Assembly: GCF_900102785.1 (NCBI RefSeq)
Contig: NZ_FNGC01000006.1
Coordinates: forward strand, 124,001-188,000
DNA length: 64,000 nt
Reading direction: 5' to 3'
Origin: Arthrobacter sp. ok362
GTDB lineage: Bacteria; Actinomycetota; Actinomycetes; Actinomycetales; Micrococcaceae
This document shows, in pieces, positions 53,591-62,740 of this stretch (its first letter is position 1; each line of letters starts with the position of its first letter). Made by a program: the position numbers and the translations under genes. The notes under the pieces are model-generated. The model made no database searches, was not told where the DNA came from, and was given only the letters and a program-made list of their open reading frames with translations.

Positions 53591-56500
53591 ATGGATAATG
53601 ACCAGGTTGTAGCCGGTAACGAAGAGCTAGTCGCCGGGGAAGCAGGAACTGCGGAAGCAGAGGCTCCGGTAGCGCCCAAGCGGGCCGTCCGGACCCGCCG
53701 GAAGGCGCCTGTCGCAAAAGTCAACGCCGCGGCCGCCGCGGAGGCTGTGGCTGAAGCCGCTGCCCTCGCCGACGCAGCCGGCTCGGATGAGCCCGTCGTC
53801 GCCCGCCGCAAGGCAGCCCGCGCCCAGACCGCCCCCGAAATTGCAGCCCCCGAAGCCGCCGGATCCGAGGCTGCTGCAAAGGCGCCCGCACGCCGGACCC
53901 GTGCCCGTAAGCCTGTTGCCGCCCCGGAGCCGCTGCCTGCCTTCGCCGAAGAGCCCGAAGCCAGCGCGCCTGCCGCGGCAGAGGCTCCAGAGGCGGCCGC
54001 TGCTTCCGACGAAGCCGCCGTCACAGAGGAGGCCGCAGAGCAGGTTGCAGAGAAGCCGGTCCGGCGCCGCGCCAGCCGCGCAAAGGCCGCTCCGAAAGCC
54101 GAAGACGTACCCGCAGTAGCGGTCCCGGCCGAAGAAGCCGAGCCCGCGGAAGCCGCCACGGCGGCCCAACCGGCGGAAGCGCCCGCTGCGGAAGCGCCCG
54201 CCGAGGCCCAGCCCGCTGCGGCCCGGCCCGAAGAGCCGGAAGTCCGGCCCGAGGAAAGCCCGGCCGCGTCGCTGTTCATGGAACCGGGCGCCCTCACGTC
54301 TGTGATTTTCCAGGCCCCCGACCTCAGCACCGTGGTGCGTCCCGTCCCCGTCGCCGCAGCAGCAGCGGAACCCGAGGACGAAGAAGGCGACGAGGACGAG
54401 GACGCCGGCAGCCGCCGTCGCCGCCGCAGCCGTGGCCGGCGCGGACGCAGCCGCACGTCCGCCGAGTCCGACACCGAGTCCGAAGGCGCCGAGGAAGAGG
54501 GCGACGAAGGCTCCGAGGGAACCCTCGAAGACGGAGTGACTTCGCGTCGCCGCCGCCGTCGCCGCCGCGGTGACCAGGACCTGGAGCTGACCGGCGGGGA
54601 AGGCGACGATCCGCCCAACACGGTGACCCGCGTCCGTGCGCCGCGTGCGATGGCTGAGGCGCCGGTCAACAACCGCGTCACGTCCGTCAAGGGCTCCACC
54701 CGCCTGGAAGCCAAGAAGCAGCGCCGCCGCGAATCCCGCGACACCGGCCGCCGCCGCACCGTCATCACCGAAGCCGAGTTCCTGGCCCGCCGCGAGTCCG
54801 TGGACCGCCAGATGATCGTCCGCCAGCGCGACGACAGAATCCAGATCGGTGTCCTCGAAGACGGCGTCCTGGCCGAGCACTTCGTGTCCAAGACCCAGCA
54901 GGATTCCCTGATCGGCAACGTCTACCTGGGCAAGGTCCAGAACGTGCTGCCCTCCATGGAAGCCGCTTTCGTGGACATCGGCCGCGGCCGCAACGCCGTG
55001 CTCTACGCCGGCGAAGTGAACTGGGAGTCCGTCAACCTCGAAGGCAAGCAGCGCCGGATCGAGAACGCGCTGAAGTCCGGCGACTCCGTGCTGGTCCAGG
55101 TCACCAAGGACCCGGTCGGCCACAAGGGCGCCCGCCTCACGAGCCAGATCTCGCTGCCCGGCCGCTACCTTGTGTACGTGCCCGGCGGTTCCATGACCGG
55201 CATCTCCCGCAAGCTGCCCGACGTCGAACGCAACCGCCTCAAGCGGATCCTCAAGGACCGCTTGCCCGAGGACGCGGGCGTCATTGTCCGCACCGCGGCC
55301 GAGGGTGCCTCCGAGGAAGAGCTGACGCACGACATCAACCGCCTCCGCGCGCAGTGGGAAGGCATTGAGAGCCAGTCGACGTCCACCAAGATCCTCGCCC
55401 CCGAGCTCCTCTACGGCGAACCTGACCTGACCATCAAGGTGGTCCGCGATGTCTTCAACGAGGACTTCTCCAAGCTGATCGTCTCCGGCGAGGAAGCCTG
55501 GGACACCATCGAGGCCTACGTCACCTACGTTGCACCGGACCTCGTGGGCCGGCTCGAGAAGTGGACCAAGGATACGGACATCTTCGCTGCCTGGCGCATC
55601 GACGAGCAGATCCACAAGGCCCTGGACCGGAAGGTCTTCCTGCCCTCCGGCGGTTCCCTCGTGATCGACCGCACCGAAGCCATGACCGTGGTGGACGTCA
55701 ACACCGGCAAGTTCACCGGCTCCGGCGGCAACCTCGAGGAAACCGTCACGAAGAACAACCTGGAAGCGGCCGAGGAAGTCGTCCGGCAGCTGCGCCTGCG
55801 TGACATTGGCGGCATCATCGTGATCGACTTCATCGACATGGTGCTCGAATCCAACCGCGACCTCGTGCTGCGCCGCATGGTGGAGTGCCTGGGCCGGGAC
55901 AGGACCAAGCACCAAGTGGCCGAGGTGACCTCGCTGGGCCTCGTGCAGATGACCCGTAAGCGGATGGGCACCGGGCTGCTGGAAGTCTTCGGCGAGCAGT
56001 GCGAAGCCTGCGCGGGCCGCGGCATCGTCACCCACGACGAGCCGGTGGAACACCGCCGCGCCAATGTGGTGGCCGCGGAGCACTATGTGCCGCGCACCGA
56101 GGCTGCCCAGCCTGCTGCCCGGACGGAGCGCAAGAGCCGTCGCCGCGGCAGGGGAGGCCCGGAGACGGCGCCGGCCGCACCCGCAGCCGTCCACGCCGAG
56201 CCTACCGAGGCCGAACGCCACGCCAAGGCTGAAGCCACCCGCGCCGCGCTGGCGAACATCGCCGCCGCGGCGCACGCCGCGCACCTGCACGACGGGGAGG
56301 CAGCCGCTGCCAGCGACGCCGGGGCCCGCCAGGCAGCCGTTGACGCCGTCACGCAGCTCGCGGCCGCGGAAGAGGCCGCCGGACGTCCCGCGACCGTGCT
56401 GACGTTTGGCGGTGAGCAGGTGGCCCTGCCCTTCGTCGAGCACGCCGAGGACGCGCCGGCGCCGGCCCTGACCCTGGACCTGCTGACCGAGGCCTTCGCC

Positions 56501-56842
56501 AGCCTGGGCGACGCCGAGGCCGGCAAGCCGGCCGGGATGAACGCCGCCAAGGCCGCTGCCGAGCCGCAGGCCGCGGCCACCGAGGCGCCCGCGGCCGAGG
56601 CTTCGGCTTCACGGGCAGCGGACACCACGACTCGTGGCCGGCGCGGGCGCCGCAACCGGAGCGCCAGCCGCGCCCAGGGCGCAGCCAACGAGACCTCCGT
56701 GGAGCATCGCGAGGCGACACGGCCGGCCGCGGCCGGATCGGTTCACGAGGCCAAGGCACCCGCCGCGGCCAGGCAGGCGTCCATCCCGGCCGGCAACGAG
56801 CCGATCATCCTCGGCGTCGGAGTACCGGCGTCGGAGCTGTAG
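53591..56842 (+). CDS. rne: Ribonuclease E/G family protein
   Basis: The main endoribonuclease of mRNA decay and rRNA processing, 1083 residues. A disordered N-terminal extension of about 400 residues, rich in Ala, Glu, Pro and Arg with basic runs ([21 protein letters not shown]), precedes the core. The S1 domain (IQIGVLEDGVLAEHF to GEVNWE) is at about 416-478, the catalytic Asp pair is in VVDVNTGKFTG (about 701) and IVIDFIDM (about 743), and the Zn-link cysteines are in CEACAGRG (about 803). A second disordered Ala-rich tail of about 270 residues follows. The tails flanking the core match actinobacterial RNase E. ATG 53591 suits the GGAG spacing better than GTG 53579. Confidence 0.95.
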   Translation: MDNDQVVAGNEELVAGEAGTAEAEAPVAPKRAVRTRRKAPVAKVNAAAAAEAVAEAAALADAAGSDEPVVARRKAARAQTAPEIAAPEAAGSEAAAKAPARRTRARKPVAAPEPLPAFAEEPEASAPAAAEAPEAAAASDEAAVTEEAAEQVAEKPVRRRASRAKAAPKAEDVPAVAVPAEEAEPAEAATAAQPAEAPAAEAPAEAQPAAARPEEPEVRPEESPAASLFMEPGALTSVIFQAPDLSTVVRPVPVAAAAAEPEDEEGDEDEDAGSRRRRRSRGRRGRSRTSAESDTESEGAEEEGDEGSEGTLEDGVTSRRRRRRRRGDQDLELTGGEGDDPPNTVTRVRAPRAMAEAPVNNRVTSVKGSTRLEAKKQRRRESRDTGRRRTVITEAEFLARRESVDRQMIVRQRDDRIQIGVLEDGVLAEHFVSKTQQDSLIGNVYLGKVQNVLPSMEAAFVDIGRGRNAVLYAGEVNWESVNLEGKQRRIENALKSGDSVLVQVTKDPVGHKGARLTSQISLPGRYLVYVPGGSMTGISRKLPDVERNRLKRILKDRLPEDAGVIVRTAAEGASEEELTHDINRLRAQWEGIESQSTSTKILAPELLYGEPDLTIKVVRDVFNEDFSKLIVSGEEAWDTIEAYVTYVAPDLVGRLEKWTKDTDIFAAWRIDEQIHKALDRKVFLPSGGSLVIDRTEAMTVVDVNTGKFTGSGGNLEETVTKNNLEAAEEVVRQLRLRDIGGIIVIDFIDMVLESNRDLVLRRMVECLGRDRTKHQVAEVTSLGLVQMTRKRMGTGLLEVFGEQCEACAGRGIVTHDEPVEHRRANVVAAEHYVPRTEAAQPAARTERKSRRRGRGGPETAPAAPAAVHAEPTEAERHAKAEATRAALANIAAAAHAAHLHDGEAAAASDAGARQAAVDAVTQLAAAEEAAGRPATVLTFGGEQVALPFVEHAEDAPAPALTLDLLTEAFASLGDAEAGKPAGMNAAKAAAEPQAAATEAPAAEASASRAADTTTRGRRGRRNRSASRAQGAANETSVEHREATRPAAAGSVHEAKAPAAARQASIPAGNEPIILGVGVPASEL

Positions 56843-56899
56843 TCCTCAGCGGCTGATTGCTTCCCCGGCCGGTCACTTCGACTGGTTGGGTTGCGGGTC

Positions 56900-56940
56900 C
56901 GGGCCCGAGCGGGCGTAAGAATACGTCCGCTCGGGCCCGG
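56900..56940 (+). terminator. Terminator after rne
   Basis: GGGCCCGAGCGG pairs with CCGCTCGGGCCC, with an inner GCGTA/TACGT pair around AGAA, about 58 bases after the rne stop. The stem is very GC-rich and no T tract follows. It ends before the TPP riboswitch. Confidence 0.7.
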
Positions 56941-56993
56941 GCCCGCTGCTGCGTTAACGGGGCAGCCCGGTGGCAACGGCTAGGCTGGAACAC

Positions 56994-57072
56994 TGACACG
57001 GGGTGCCGGCATCGGGCCGGCTGAGATCCAGACCCGTTGAACCTGTCCGGTTAGCACCGGCGAAGGGATGTC
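56994..57072 (+). promoter_or_regulatory. TPP riboswitch (THI element)
   Basis: The aptamer core is unmistakable: CACGGGGTGCC, GGCTGAGATC (57019-57028), ACCCGTTGAACCTG (57032-57045), and CCGGTTAGCACCGGCGAAGGGA. P1 can form from GACA (56995-56998) and TGTC (57069-57072). The conserved 3' GAAGGGA of the aptamer is also the only good ribosome binding site for the next gene, and the first ATG lies inside P1. Binding of thiamine pyrophosphate should therefore block translation of thiD-tenA. No terminator is visible, which fits translational control. Confidence 0.96.
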
Positions 57073-58807
57073 TGCCTTGTCCGCAAGATCGAATCCGTCA
57101 GAGATTCTGCCCGGCGATTTTCTGCCGACCAACTTTCTGCCCGGCAATTTTCTGCCCTGCGGGCCTTCTCCGTCCGCGCCCCTGCGCATTCCCCGCGTGC
57201 TGGCCATCGCCGGCTCCGACCCGTCCGGCGGGGCCGGGATCCAGGCCGACCTGAAGAGCATTGCAGCGAACGGCGGCTACGGCATGGCCGCCATCACGGC
57301 CCTGACAGCGCAAAATACCCAGGGCGTGCGCGCCGTCCACGTACCCCCGGCCGCCTTCCTCACGGCCCAGCTGGACGCCATCAGCGACGACATCGGCATC
57401 GACGCCGTCAAGATCGGCATGCTCGGCGACGCCGCGGTGATCGACGCCGTCCGCAGCTGGCTGGAAAAGGTGCGCCCCGCCGTCGTCGTCCTTGACCCGG
57501 TGATGGTCGCCACCAGCGGCGACCGGCTGCTGCAGGAATCGGCCGAGGCCGCCCTGCATGCCCTCCTGCCCCTGGCGGGCCTCATCACGCCGAACCTCGC
57601 CGAACTCGCCATCCTGCTCAAAGAGCCCGCCGCGGCCGATTGGGCTGAGGCCTTGGCTCAGGGCAAGCGGCTGGCCGCCCTGACCGGCACCACCGTGCTG
57701 GTCAAGGGCGGACACCTCCAGGGTGGACAGTCCGGGCACGAACCCATCCACGACGGCGGACCCGTCGACGGCGGACCCGTCGACGGCGATGCCGCGGATG
57801 CCGCGAACGGCGCCGACGCCGGCTGCCCGGATGCGCTGGTCAACACCGGGGGCCTGCTCGGCACGGAAACGGTGGTGGTGCCGGGGGAGAGGATCGCCAC
57901 CCGCAACAGCCACGGCACCGGCTGCTCCCTGTCCTCGGCCATGGCCACGGTGCAGGCCCGGGTCGGGGACTGGGAAGCGGCGTTGCGGGAGGTCAAACCG
58001 TGGCTGCTGGGTGCGCTGCGTGAAGCCGCGGCCCTGGACGTCGGCACCGGCAACGGCCCGGTCCATCACTTCCACCACATGCAGCAAATCGGCTATGGCC
58101 AGCACCTCACGGACGGCCAGCACGGCCAGCACAGCTTCGCCGGCCACAGTCCGACGGAGGGCGTGTTCGCCGCAGCCCTGCGCGCAGGGGCCGCGGCCGA
58201 TCTTGACGCCATCTACGCCCTGGACTTCGTCCGCGGACTGGCCGACGGGACCTTGCCCGAGCACGAGTTCGCGTACTACCTCGCCCAGGACGCCATCTAC
58301 CTCAACGGCTACTCCCGGGTCCTGGCCCGTGCCGCCGCGATCGCCCCCACCGAGGCCGAGCAGCTGTTCTGGGCCCGTTCCGCGCAGACATGCCTGGAGG
58401 TCGAGTCAGAACTGCACCGTTCCTGGCTCAGCACCCGCCCCACGGCGCCCACCCTGGGCCCGGTGACGAAGTCATACGTGGACCACCTGCTGGCCGCCAC
58501 GGTGTCCGGCAGCTACGGGGTCCTGGTGGCGGCGGCGCTCCCGTGCTTCTGGCTCTACGCCGAGGTCGGTTCCACCCTGCACCGGGAGTTCCTCGCCGGC
58601 GGCGCCCCCGGCGCGCACCCGTACGCCGACTGGCTGCGGACGTACGCCGATGAGGACTTCGCCGCCGCGACCCGGCAGGCCATCGCGTACACGGACGCGG
58701 CGGCCAGACGGGCATCCGAGAGCGAGCGGGAGGCCATGGTCCTGGCTTTCCAGCAGTCCTCGGGCTACGAAGTGGCATTCTTCGACGCGCCGCGGCTGTA
58801 CGCCTGA
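57068..58807 (+). CDS. thiD: Bifunctional HMP/HMP-phosphate kinase and TenA (ThiD-TenA fusion)
   Basis: A thiamine-salvage fusion of 579 residues. The ThiD half (about 40-325) has VLAIAGSDPSGGAGIQADLKS, KIGMLGD, LDPVMVATSGD, KGGHL and RNSHGTGCSLSSA and phosphorylates HMP twice. The TenA half (about 365-578) has DLDAIYALDFVRGLADGTLP, AYYLAQDAIYLNGYSRVLARAA and AALPCFWLYAEVG and releases HMP from degraded thiamine. The N-terminus is unusual: four 5-residue FLPGN-like repeats (57104-57163). An Asp/Gly insert with a 15-bp duplication interrupts ThiD. ATG 57068 leaves no spacing to GAAGGG, so the in-frame TTG at 57077 is a plausible true start. Confidence 0.93.
   Translation: MSALSARSNPSEILPGDFLPTNFLPGNFLPCGPSPSAPLRIPRVLAIAGSDPSGGAGIQADLKSIAANGGYGMAAITALTAQNTQGVRAVHVPPAAFLTAQLDAISDDIGIDAVKIGMLGDAAVIDAVRSWLEKVRPAVVVLDPVMVATSGDRLLQESAEAALHALLPLAGLITPNLAELAILLKEPAAADWAEALAQGKRLAALTGTTVLVKGGHLQGGQSGHEPIHDGGPVDGGPVDGDAADAANGADAGCPDALVNTGGLLGTETVVVPGERIATRNSHGTGCSLSSAMATVQARVGDWEAALREVKPWLLGALREAAALDVGTGNGPVHHFHHMQQIGYGQHLTDGQHGQHSFAGHSPTEGVFAAALRAGAAADLDAIYALDFVRGLADGTLPEHEFAYYLAQDAIYLNGYSRVLARAAAIAPTEAEQLFWARSAQTCLEVESELHRSWLSTRPTAPTLGPVTKSYVDHLLAATVSGSYGVLVAAALPCFWLYAEVGSTLHREFLAGGAPGAHPYADWLRTYADEDFAAATRQAIAYTDAAARRASESEREAMVLAFQQSSGYEVAFFDAPRLYA
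57104..57163 (+). repeat. Four tandem 15-bp repeats in thiD-tenA
   Basis: Four in-frame units encode ILPGD, FLPTN, FLPGN and FLPCG just after the start region, before the conserved ThiD core. The DNA units differ at a few positions each. A separate exact 15-bp duplication lies at 57755-57784 inside the same gene. Confidence 0.88.
57755..57784 (+). repeat. Exact 15-bp tandem duplication in thiD-tenA
   Basis: GGCGGACCCGTCGAC occurs twice head to tail (57755-57769, 57770-57784), encoding repeated Gly-Gly-Pro-Val-Asp in a Gly/Asp/Ala-rich loop of ThiD after KGGHL. The frame is kept. Confidence 0.95.
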
Positions 58808-59211
58808 CACGACCTCGCCCGCACAGCCGGTACGATGGTGGGGCACGGTTCCGGAAGTCGTTGCGGCAACACAGCATCAAGACGGTCGAGATCGCGGTCA
58901 AGAACACTGACACGATCTTTTGCTTGAAGACGCTGTGGCGCCTATCACGGACTACCCGCCGGAACCAGCCTCATTTGCGGCCGAAGGCAAAATTAGCGTA
59001 TTCTAGATCTTCGGTGCTTACGCCAACACTTGGGTTATGACCCTGAGAACTGTCCGCTTGGAATTCCAAGTAGGTTTGTTCCGGGGATAGCTCATGGGTT
59101 CCCCCGGGGAATCCACCGGCGTTGAGGCACAGCGTGAGCCGGTCCAAATAATTTGGTCCCAGGTTCCGCACGCAAATCTAGTAATAAACGTCGAGAGAAG
59201 TGAGTTCCCCA
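58808..59211 (+). promoter_or_regulatory. Intergenic region with rplU promoter
   Basis: The 404-base gap before rplU contains no credible ORF. A sigma70-like promoter is plausible at TTGCGG (58975-58980), 18 bases, TATTCT (58999-59004), in a locally AT-rich stretch. This would leave a leader of about 200 bases before rplU. L21 leaders are autoregulated in some bacteria, but no such motif was recognised here. GAGAAG at 59195-59200 serves as the binding site. Confidence 0.5.
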
Positions 59212-59520
59212 GTGGTGTACGCGATTGTCCGCGCAGGCGGCCGCCAAGAGAAGGTTTCCGTTGGAGACTTCGTTACCCTGAACCGCGTCCCCGGTGGAGC
59301 CGGCAGCACCTTTGAGTTGCCCGCACTGCTCCTGGTGGACGGCGACAAAGTCACGTCTGCTGCTGCGGACCTGGCCAAGGTAACGGTTACGGCTGAGATC
59401 CTCGAAGACCTTCGTGGTCCGAAGATCGTCATCCAGAAGTTCAAGAACAAGACCGGTTACAAGAAGCGTCAGGGCCACCGTCAGGAACTGACCAAGGTCA
59501 AGATCACCGGTATCAAGTAA
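59212..59520 (+). CDS. rplU: 50S ribosomal protein L21
   Basis: A 102-residue large-subunit protein. It reads [20 protein letters not shown] at the N-terminus and [25 protein letters not shown] at the C-terminus, full length for the family. GTG 59212 was chosen because it gives the standard MVYAIV start, whereas GTG 59200 adds three residues and lacks a binding site. It heads the rplU-rpmA-obg-proB-proA cluster. Confidence 0.97.
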   Translation: MVYAIVRAGGRQEKVSVGDFVTLNRVPGGAGSTFELPALLLVDGDKVTSAAADLAKVTVTAEILEDLRGPKIVIQKFKNKTGYKKRQGHRQELTKVKITGIK

Positions 59521-59581
59521 CTCTTCGTTACTGTTCAGGTTCCAGCAGATTCCCCAGAATTTTTGAAGGCAGGCATTCCAA

Positions 59582-59845
59582 ATGGCACATAAAAAAGGCG
59601 CGAGTTCCACTCGCAACGGTCGTGACTCCAACGCCCAGTACCTCGGCGTCAAGCGCTTCGGTGGCCAGGTAGTTTCCGCAGGCGAGATCATCGTCCGCCA
59701 GCGCGGCACCCACTTCCACCCGGGCGCCGGCGTCGGCCGCGGCGGGGACGACACCCTGTTCGCCCTGACCCCCGGTGCTGTCGAGTTCGGCACCCGCCGT
59801 GGTCGCCGCGTTGTGAACATCGTGGCTGCTGCAGCTGCAGAGTAA
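59582..59845 (+). CDS. rpmA: 50S ribosomal protein L27
   Basis: An 87-residue large-subunit protein whose N-terminus reaches the peptidyl-transferase centre. [28 protein letters not shown] begins directly after the Met, so there is no cleavable leader as in firmicutes. [18 protein letters not shown] and [13 protein letters not shown] complete the family. It lies 61 bases after rplU. Confidence 0.97.
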   Translation: MAHKKGASSTRNGRDSNAQYLGVKRFGGQVVSAGEIIVRQRGTHFHPGAGVGRGGDDTLFALTPGAVEFGTRRGRRVVNIVAAAAAE

Positions 59846-59962
59846 CAACAAGTTCTAAATCGGTGGGGCGGGCCATTAGGTCCGCTCCACCGGTGTTTTA
59901 ACCGCATTACAATCATCTTGGGCCCCTTTGTGGGTCCGGGGAACAGCACTGAGGAGATCCAC

Positions 59963-61552
59963 GTGGCGAGCTTTGTAGACCGGGTAGTACTGCACGTATC
60001 CGGCGGTACCGGCGGCCACGGCTGTGTCTCCGTTCACCGCGAGAAGTTCAAGCCCCTCGGCGGCCCCGACGGCGGCAACGGCGGCAACGGCGGCGACGTC
60101 ATCCTGCGCGTCGACCTCCAAACCACCACCTTGCTCGACTACCACCACGCACCCCACCGGCACGCCACCAACGGCGGCCCCGGCATGGGCGACTGGCGCG
60201 GCGGGAAGAACGGCGAAACCCTGATCCTTCCGGTGCCCGTGGGCACCGTGGTGAAGTCCAAGTCCGGCGAAGTCCTCGCCGACCTCGTGGGCGACGGCGA
60301 CGAATACATCGCCGCCGCCGGCGGCATTGGCGGCCTGGGCAATGCCTCGTTGTCCTCCCAGAAGCGCCGCGCGCCCGGCTTCGCGCTGCTCGGCATCGAG
60401 GGCGAATCCAGTGACGTCGTCCTGGAACTGAAGTCCATCGCCGACATCGCGCTCGTCGGGTTCCCCTCCGCCGGCAAGTCCAGCCTGATCGCCGCCATGT
60501 CGGCCGCCCGGCCCAAGATCGCCGACTACCCCTTCACCACCCTCATCCCGAACCTGGGCGTCGTCCAGGCCGGTGAGGTCCGCTTCACCATTGCCGACGT
60601 CCCGGGCCTGATCGAAGGCGCCAGCGAGGGCAAGGGCCTCGGCCACCACTTCCTGCGCCACGTCGAGCGCTGCGCCGCCCTCGTGCACGTGCTCGACTGC
60701 GGCACGCTCGAATCGGACCGCGATCCGCTCTCCGACCTCTCCATCATCGAGGCCGAGCTGGAGAAGTACGCCGTGGACATGAGCTACAGCGGGGCCGACG
60801 GCGAAGTGGTTCCGCTGAACCACCGCCCCCGCCTGGTGGCCCTGAACAAGGTCGACCTGCCCGACGGCAAGGACATGGCCGAGTTCGTCCGCCCCGAACT
60901 GGAATCCCGCGGCTACAAGGTCTTTGAAATCTCCGCGACGAGCCACGAAGGCCTCCGCCAGCTCGGCTTCGCCATGGCCGAAATCGTTCAGGCCGCCCGC
61001 GATGCCGTCGCCGCGACACCGCCGAAGGTGCAGGCCCCCGTGCTGCGCCCCCGCGCCGTCAACGAGACCGGCTTCACGATCCGCCGCGAAGAGAAGAACC
61101 TCGAGCCTCTCTTCCGCGTCCTCGGCGACAAGCCCGTGCGCTGGGTCAAGCAGACCGACTTCACCAACGAGGAAGCGATCGGCTACCTCGCCGACCGCCT
61201 GGCCAAGCTCGGCGTGGAAAATGAACTCTTCAAGCAGGGCGCCAAACCGGGCGACATGGTGGTCATCGGCGAGGATGACGGCGTCGTCTTCGACTGGGAG
61301 CCGACCATGATGGCCGGCGCCGAACTGCTCGCCTCGCCCCGCGGCACCGACGTGCGCTTCGCCGACATCGGCGACCGCCCGACGCGTGGCCAGAAGCGCG
61401 ACGAGCAGCAGGAGCGCCGCGACGCCAAGGCCGCCGCCCGCGCCGAGCTCGAAGCCGAACGCAAGGCCGGCATCTGGACCGAGTCCGTCAGCGGACGCCG
61501 GGCGCGGCAGCCGCTCAAGGAGAGTGGGCTGGGCGCAACAGATGACGAGTAA
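59963..61552 (+). CDS. obg: GTPase Obg/CgtA
   Basis: An essential GTPase of 529 residues linked to large-subunit assembly and stress control. The Gly-rich Obg domain ([30 protein letters not shown]) fills residues 1-158. The G domain follows, with G1 GFPSAGKSS (about 166-174), switch I YPFTTL, G3 DVPGLIEGA and G4 NKVD. The OCT domain (about 345-430) has the actinobacterial pattern, and an Arg/Glu-rich tail ends the protein. GTG 59963 has GAGGAG before it. The 3' end overlaps proB by 11 bases. Confidence 0.97.
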   Translation: MASFVDRVVLHVSGGTGGHGCVSVHREKFKPLGGPDGGNGGNGGDVILRVDLQTTTLLDYHHAPHRHATNGGPGMGDWRGGKNGETLILPVPVGTVVKSKSGEVLADLVGDGDEYIAAAGGIGGLGNASLSSQKRRAPGFALLGIEGESSDVVLELKSIADIALVGFPSAGKSSLIAAMSAARPKIADYPFTTLIPNLGVVQAGEVRFTIADVPGLIEGASEGKGLGHHFLRHVERCAALVHVLDCGTLESDRDPLSDLSIIEAELEKYAVDMSYSGADGEVVPLNHRPRLVALNKVDLPDGKDMAEFVRPELESRGYKVFEISATSHEGLRQLGFAMAEIVQAARDAVAATPPKVQAPVLRPRAVNETGFTIRREEKNLEPLFRVLGDKPVRWVKQTDFTNEEAIGYLADRLAKLGVENELFKQGAKPGDMVVIGEDDGVVFDWEPTMMAGAELLASPRGTDVRFADIGDRPTRGQKRDEQQERRDAKAAARAELEAERKAGIWTESVSGRRARQPLKESGLGATDDE

Positions 61553-62714
61553 GACCGTCGTCGAGCACCGGTCGGAGCCCCTCAAGGCCCACACCCCCGA
61601 CGCCCCGGACCGCGCCGCACTGTCCGGGGCCCGCCGGATCGTCGTCAAGGTCGGCTCGTCCTCACTGACCTCCATCAAGGGCGGGATCTCCGAAGAGGCC
61701 CTGACCGGCCTCGCCGACGCCCTGGCGCACAAGCGCAACGCCGGCACGGAAATCATCCTGGTGTCCTCCGGCGCGATCGCCGCCGGCCTCGCCCCGCTGG
61801 GACTCGAGAAGCGCCCCCGCGACCTCGCCACCCAGCAGGCCGCCGCCAGTGTAGGCCAGGGCCTGCTGATGGCCCGGTACACCCACGCGTTCGGGGCGCA
61901 CGGGGTCACCGTCAGCCAGGTGCTGCTGACCGCGGATGACTTCATGCGCCGCAGCCAGCACACCAACGCGTTCCGCGCGCTGGACCGGCTGCTGAACCTC
62001 GGCGTCGTCCCGGTGGTCAACGAAAACGACACCGTGGCCACCCATGAGATCCGCTTTGGCGACAACGACCGGCTCGCGGCTTTGGTGGCCCACCTGGTCC
62101 GCGCCGACGCACTCCTGCTGCTGTCCGACGTCGACTCCCTGTACGACGGCCCGCCGTCGCACGGCGCCAAACGGATTGCGCACGTCTCCGGCCCGCACGA
62201 CCTCGACGGCGTCTCGATCGGCAGCACCGGCAAGGCCGGCGTGGGCACGGGCGGCATGGCCACCAAGGTCGAAGCCGCCAGCATCGCCGCCGGCTCCGGC
62301 ATCCACGCCCTCGTAACGTCCACGGCCAATGCGGCCGCCGCGCTGGCCGGCGAGGACGTGGGAACGTGGTTCTCCGTCAACGGCGCGCGCAAGCCGATCC
62401 GGCTGCTGTGGCTGGCCCACCTGGCCACCGTGCAGGGCACCCTGGTGCTCGACGACGGCGCGGTCAAGGCCGTCCGCGACCGCCGCACCTCGCTGCTGCC
62501 GGCCGGGATCGCCGCGGTGAAGGGCGAGTTCGAGGCCGGCGACGCCGTGGAGATGGTGTCCGTCGACAACACCGTGATTGCCCGCGGGCTGGTCAACTAT
62601 TCCGCCGCCGAGCTGCCCCAAATGCTGGGCCGCTCCACGCGGGAGCTGGGCAAGGCGCTGGGCCGCGGATATGACCGCGAAGTTGTTCATGTTGACGACC
62701 TGGTGCTGGTCTAG
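61542..62714 (+). CDS. proB: Glutamate 5-kinase
   Basis: The first enzyme of proline synthesis, 390 residues. The amino-acid kinase core has [14 protein letters not shown] (about 29-42), [17 protein letters not shown], and [10 protein letters not shown] with the substrate-binding Asn-Glu-Asn-Asp. The PUA domain occupies about 285-375 ([25 protein letters not shown]). ATG 61542 overlaps the obg end. AAGGAG at 61517 is 19 bases away, so translation probably depends on coupling with obg. proA follows after 26 bases. Confidence 0.95.
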   Translation: MTSKTVVEHRSEPLKAHTPDAPDRAALSGARRIVVKVGSSSLTSIKGGISEEALTGLADALAHKRNAGTEIILVSSGAIAAGLAPLGLEKRPRDLATQQAAASVGQGLLMARYTHAFGAHGVTVSQVLLTADDFMRRSQHTNAFRALDRLLNLGVVPVVNENDTVATHEIRFGDNDRLAALVAHLVRADALLLLSDVDSLYDGPPSHGAKRIAHVSGPHDLDGVSIGSTGKAGVGTGGMATKVEAASIAAGSGIHALVTSTANAAAALAGEDVGTWFSVNGARKPIRLLWLAHLATVQGTLVLDDGAVKAVRDRRTSLLPAGIAAVKGEFEAGDAVEMVSVDNTVIARGLVNYSAAELPQMLGRSTRELGKALGRGYDREVVHVDDLVLV

Positions 62715-62740
62715 GTCCCCTTGGAGCCTAAACTGGAAGC

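Noticed and set aside
53627..56443. 938-residue minus-strand ORF opposite rne
   Set aside because: Its Gly/Leu/Arg-rich composition mirrors the Ala/Glu/Pro-rich rne tails, and it has no domain.
59876..62596. 906-residue minus-strand ORF opposite obg and proB
   Set aside because: It spans two clear genes and the gap between them and has no motif.
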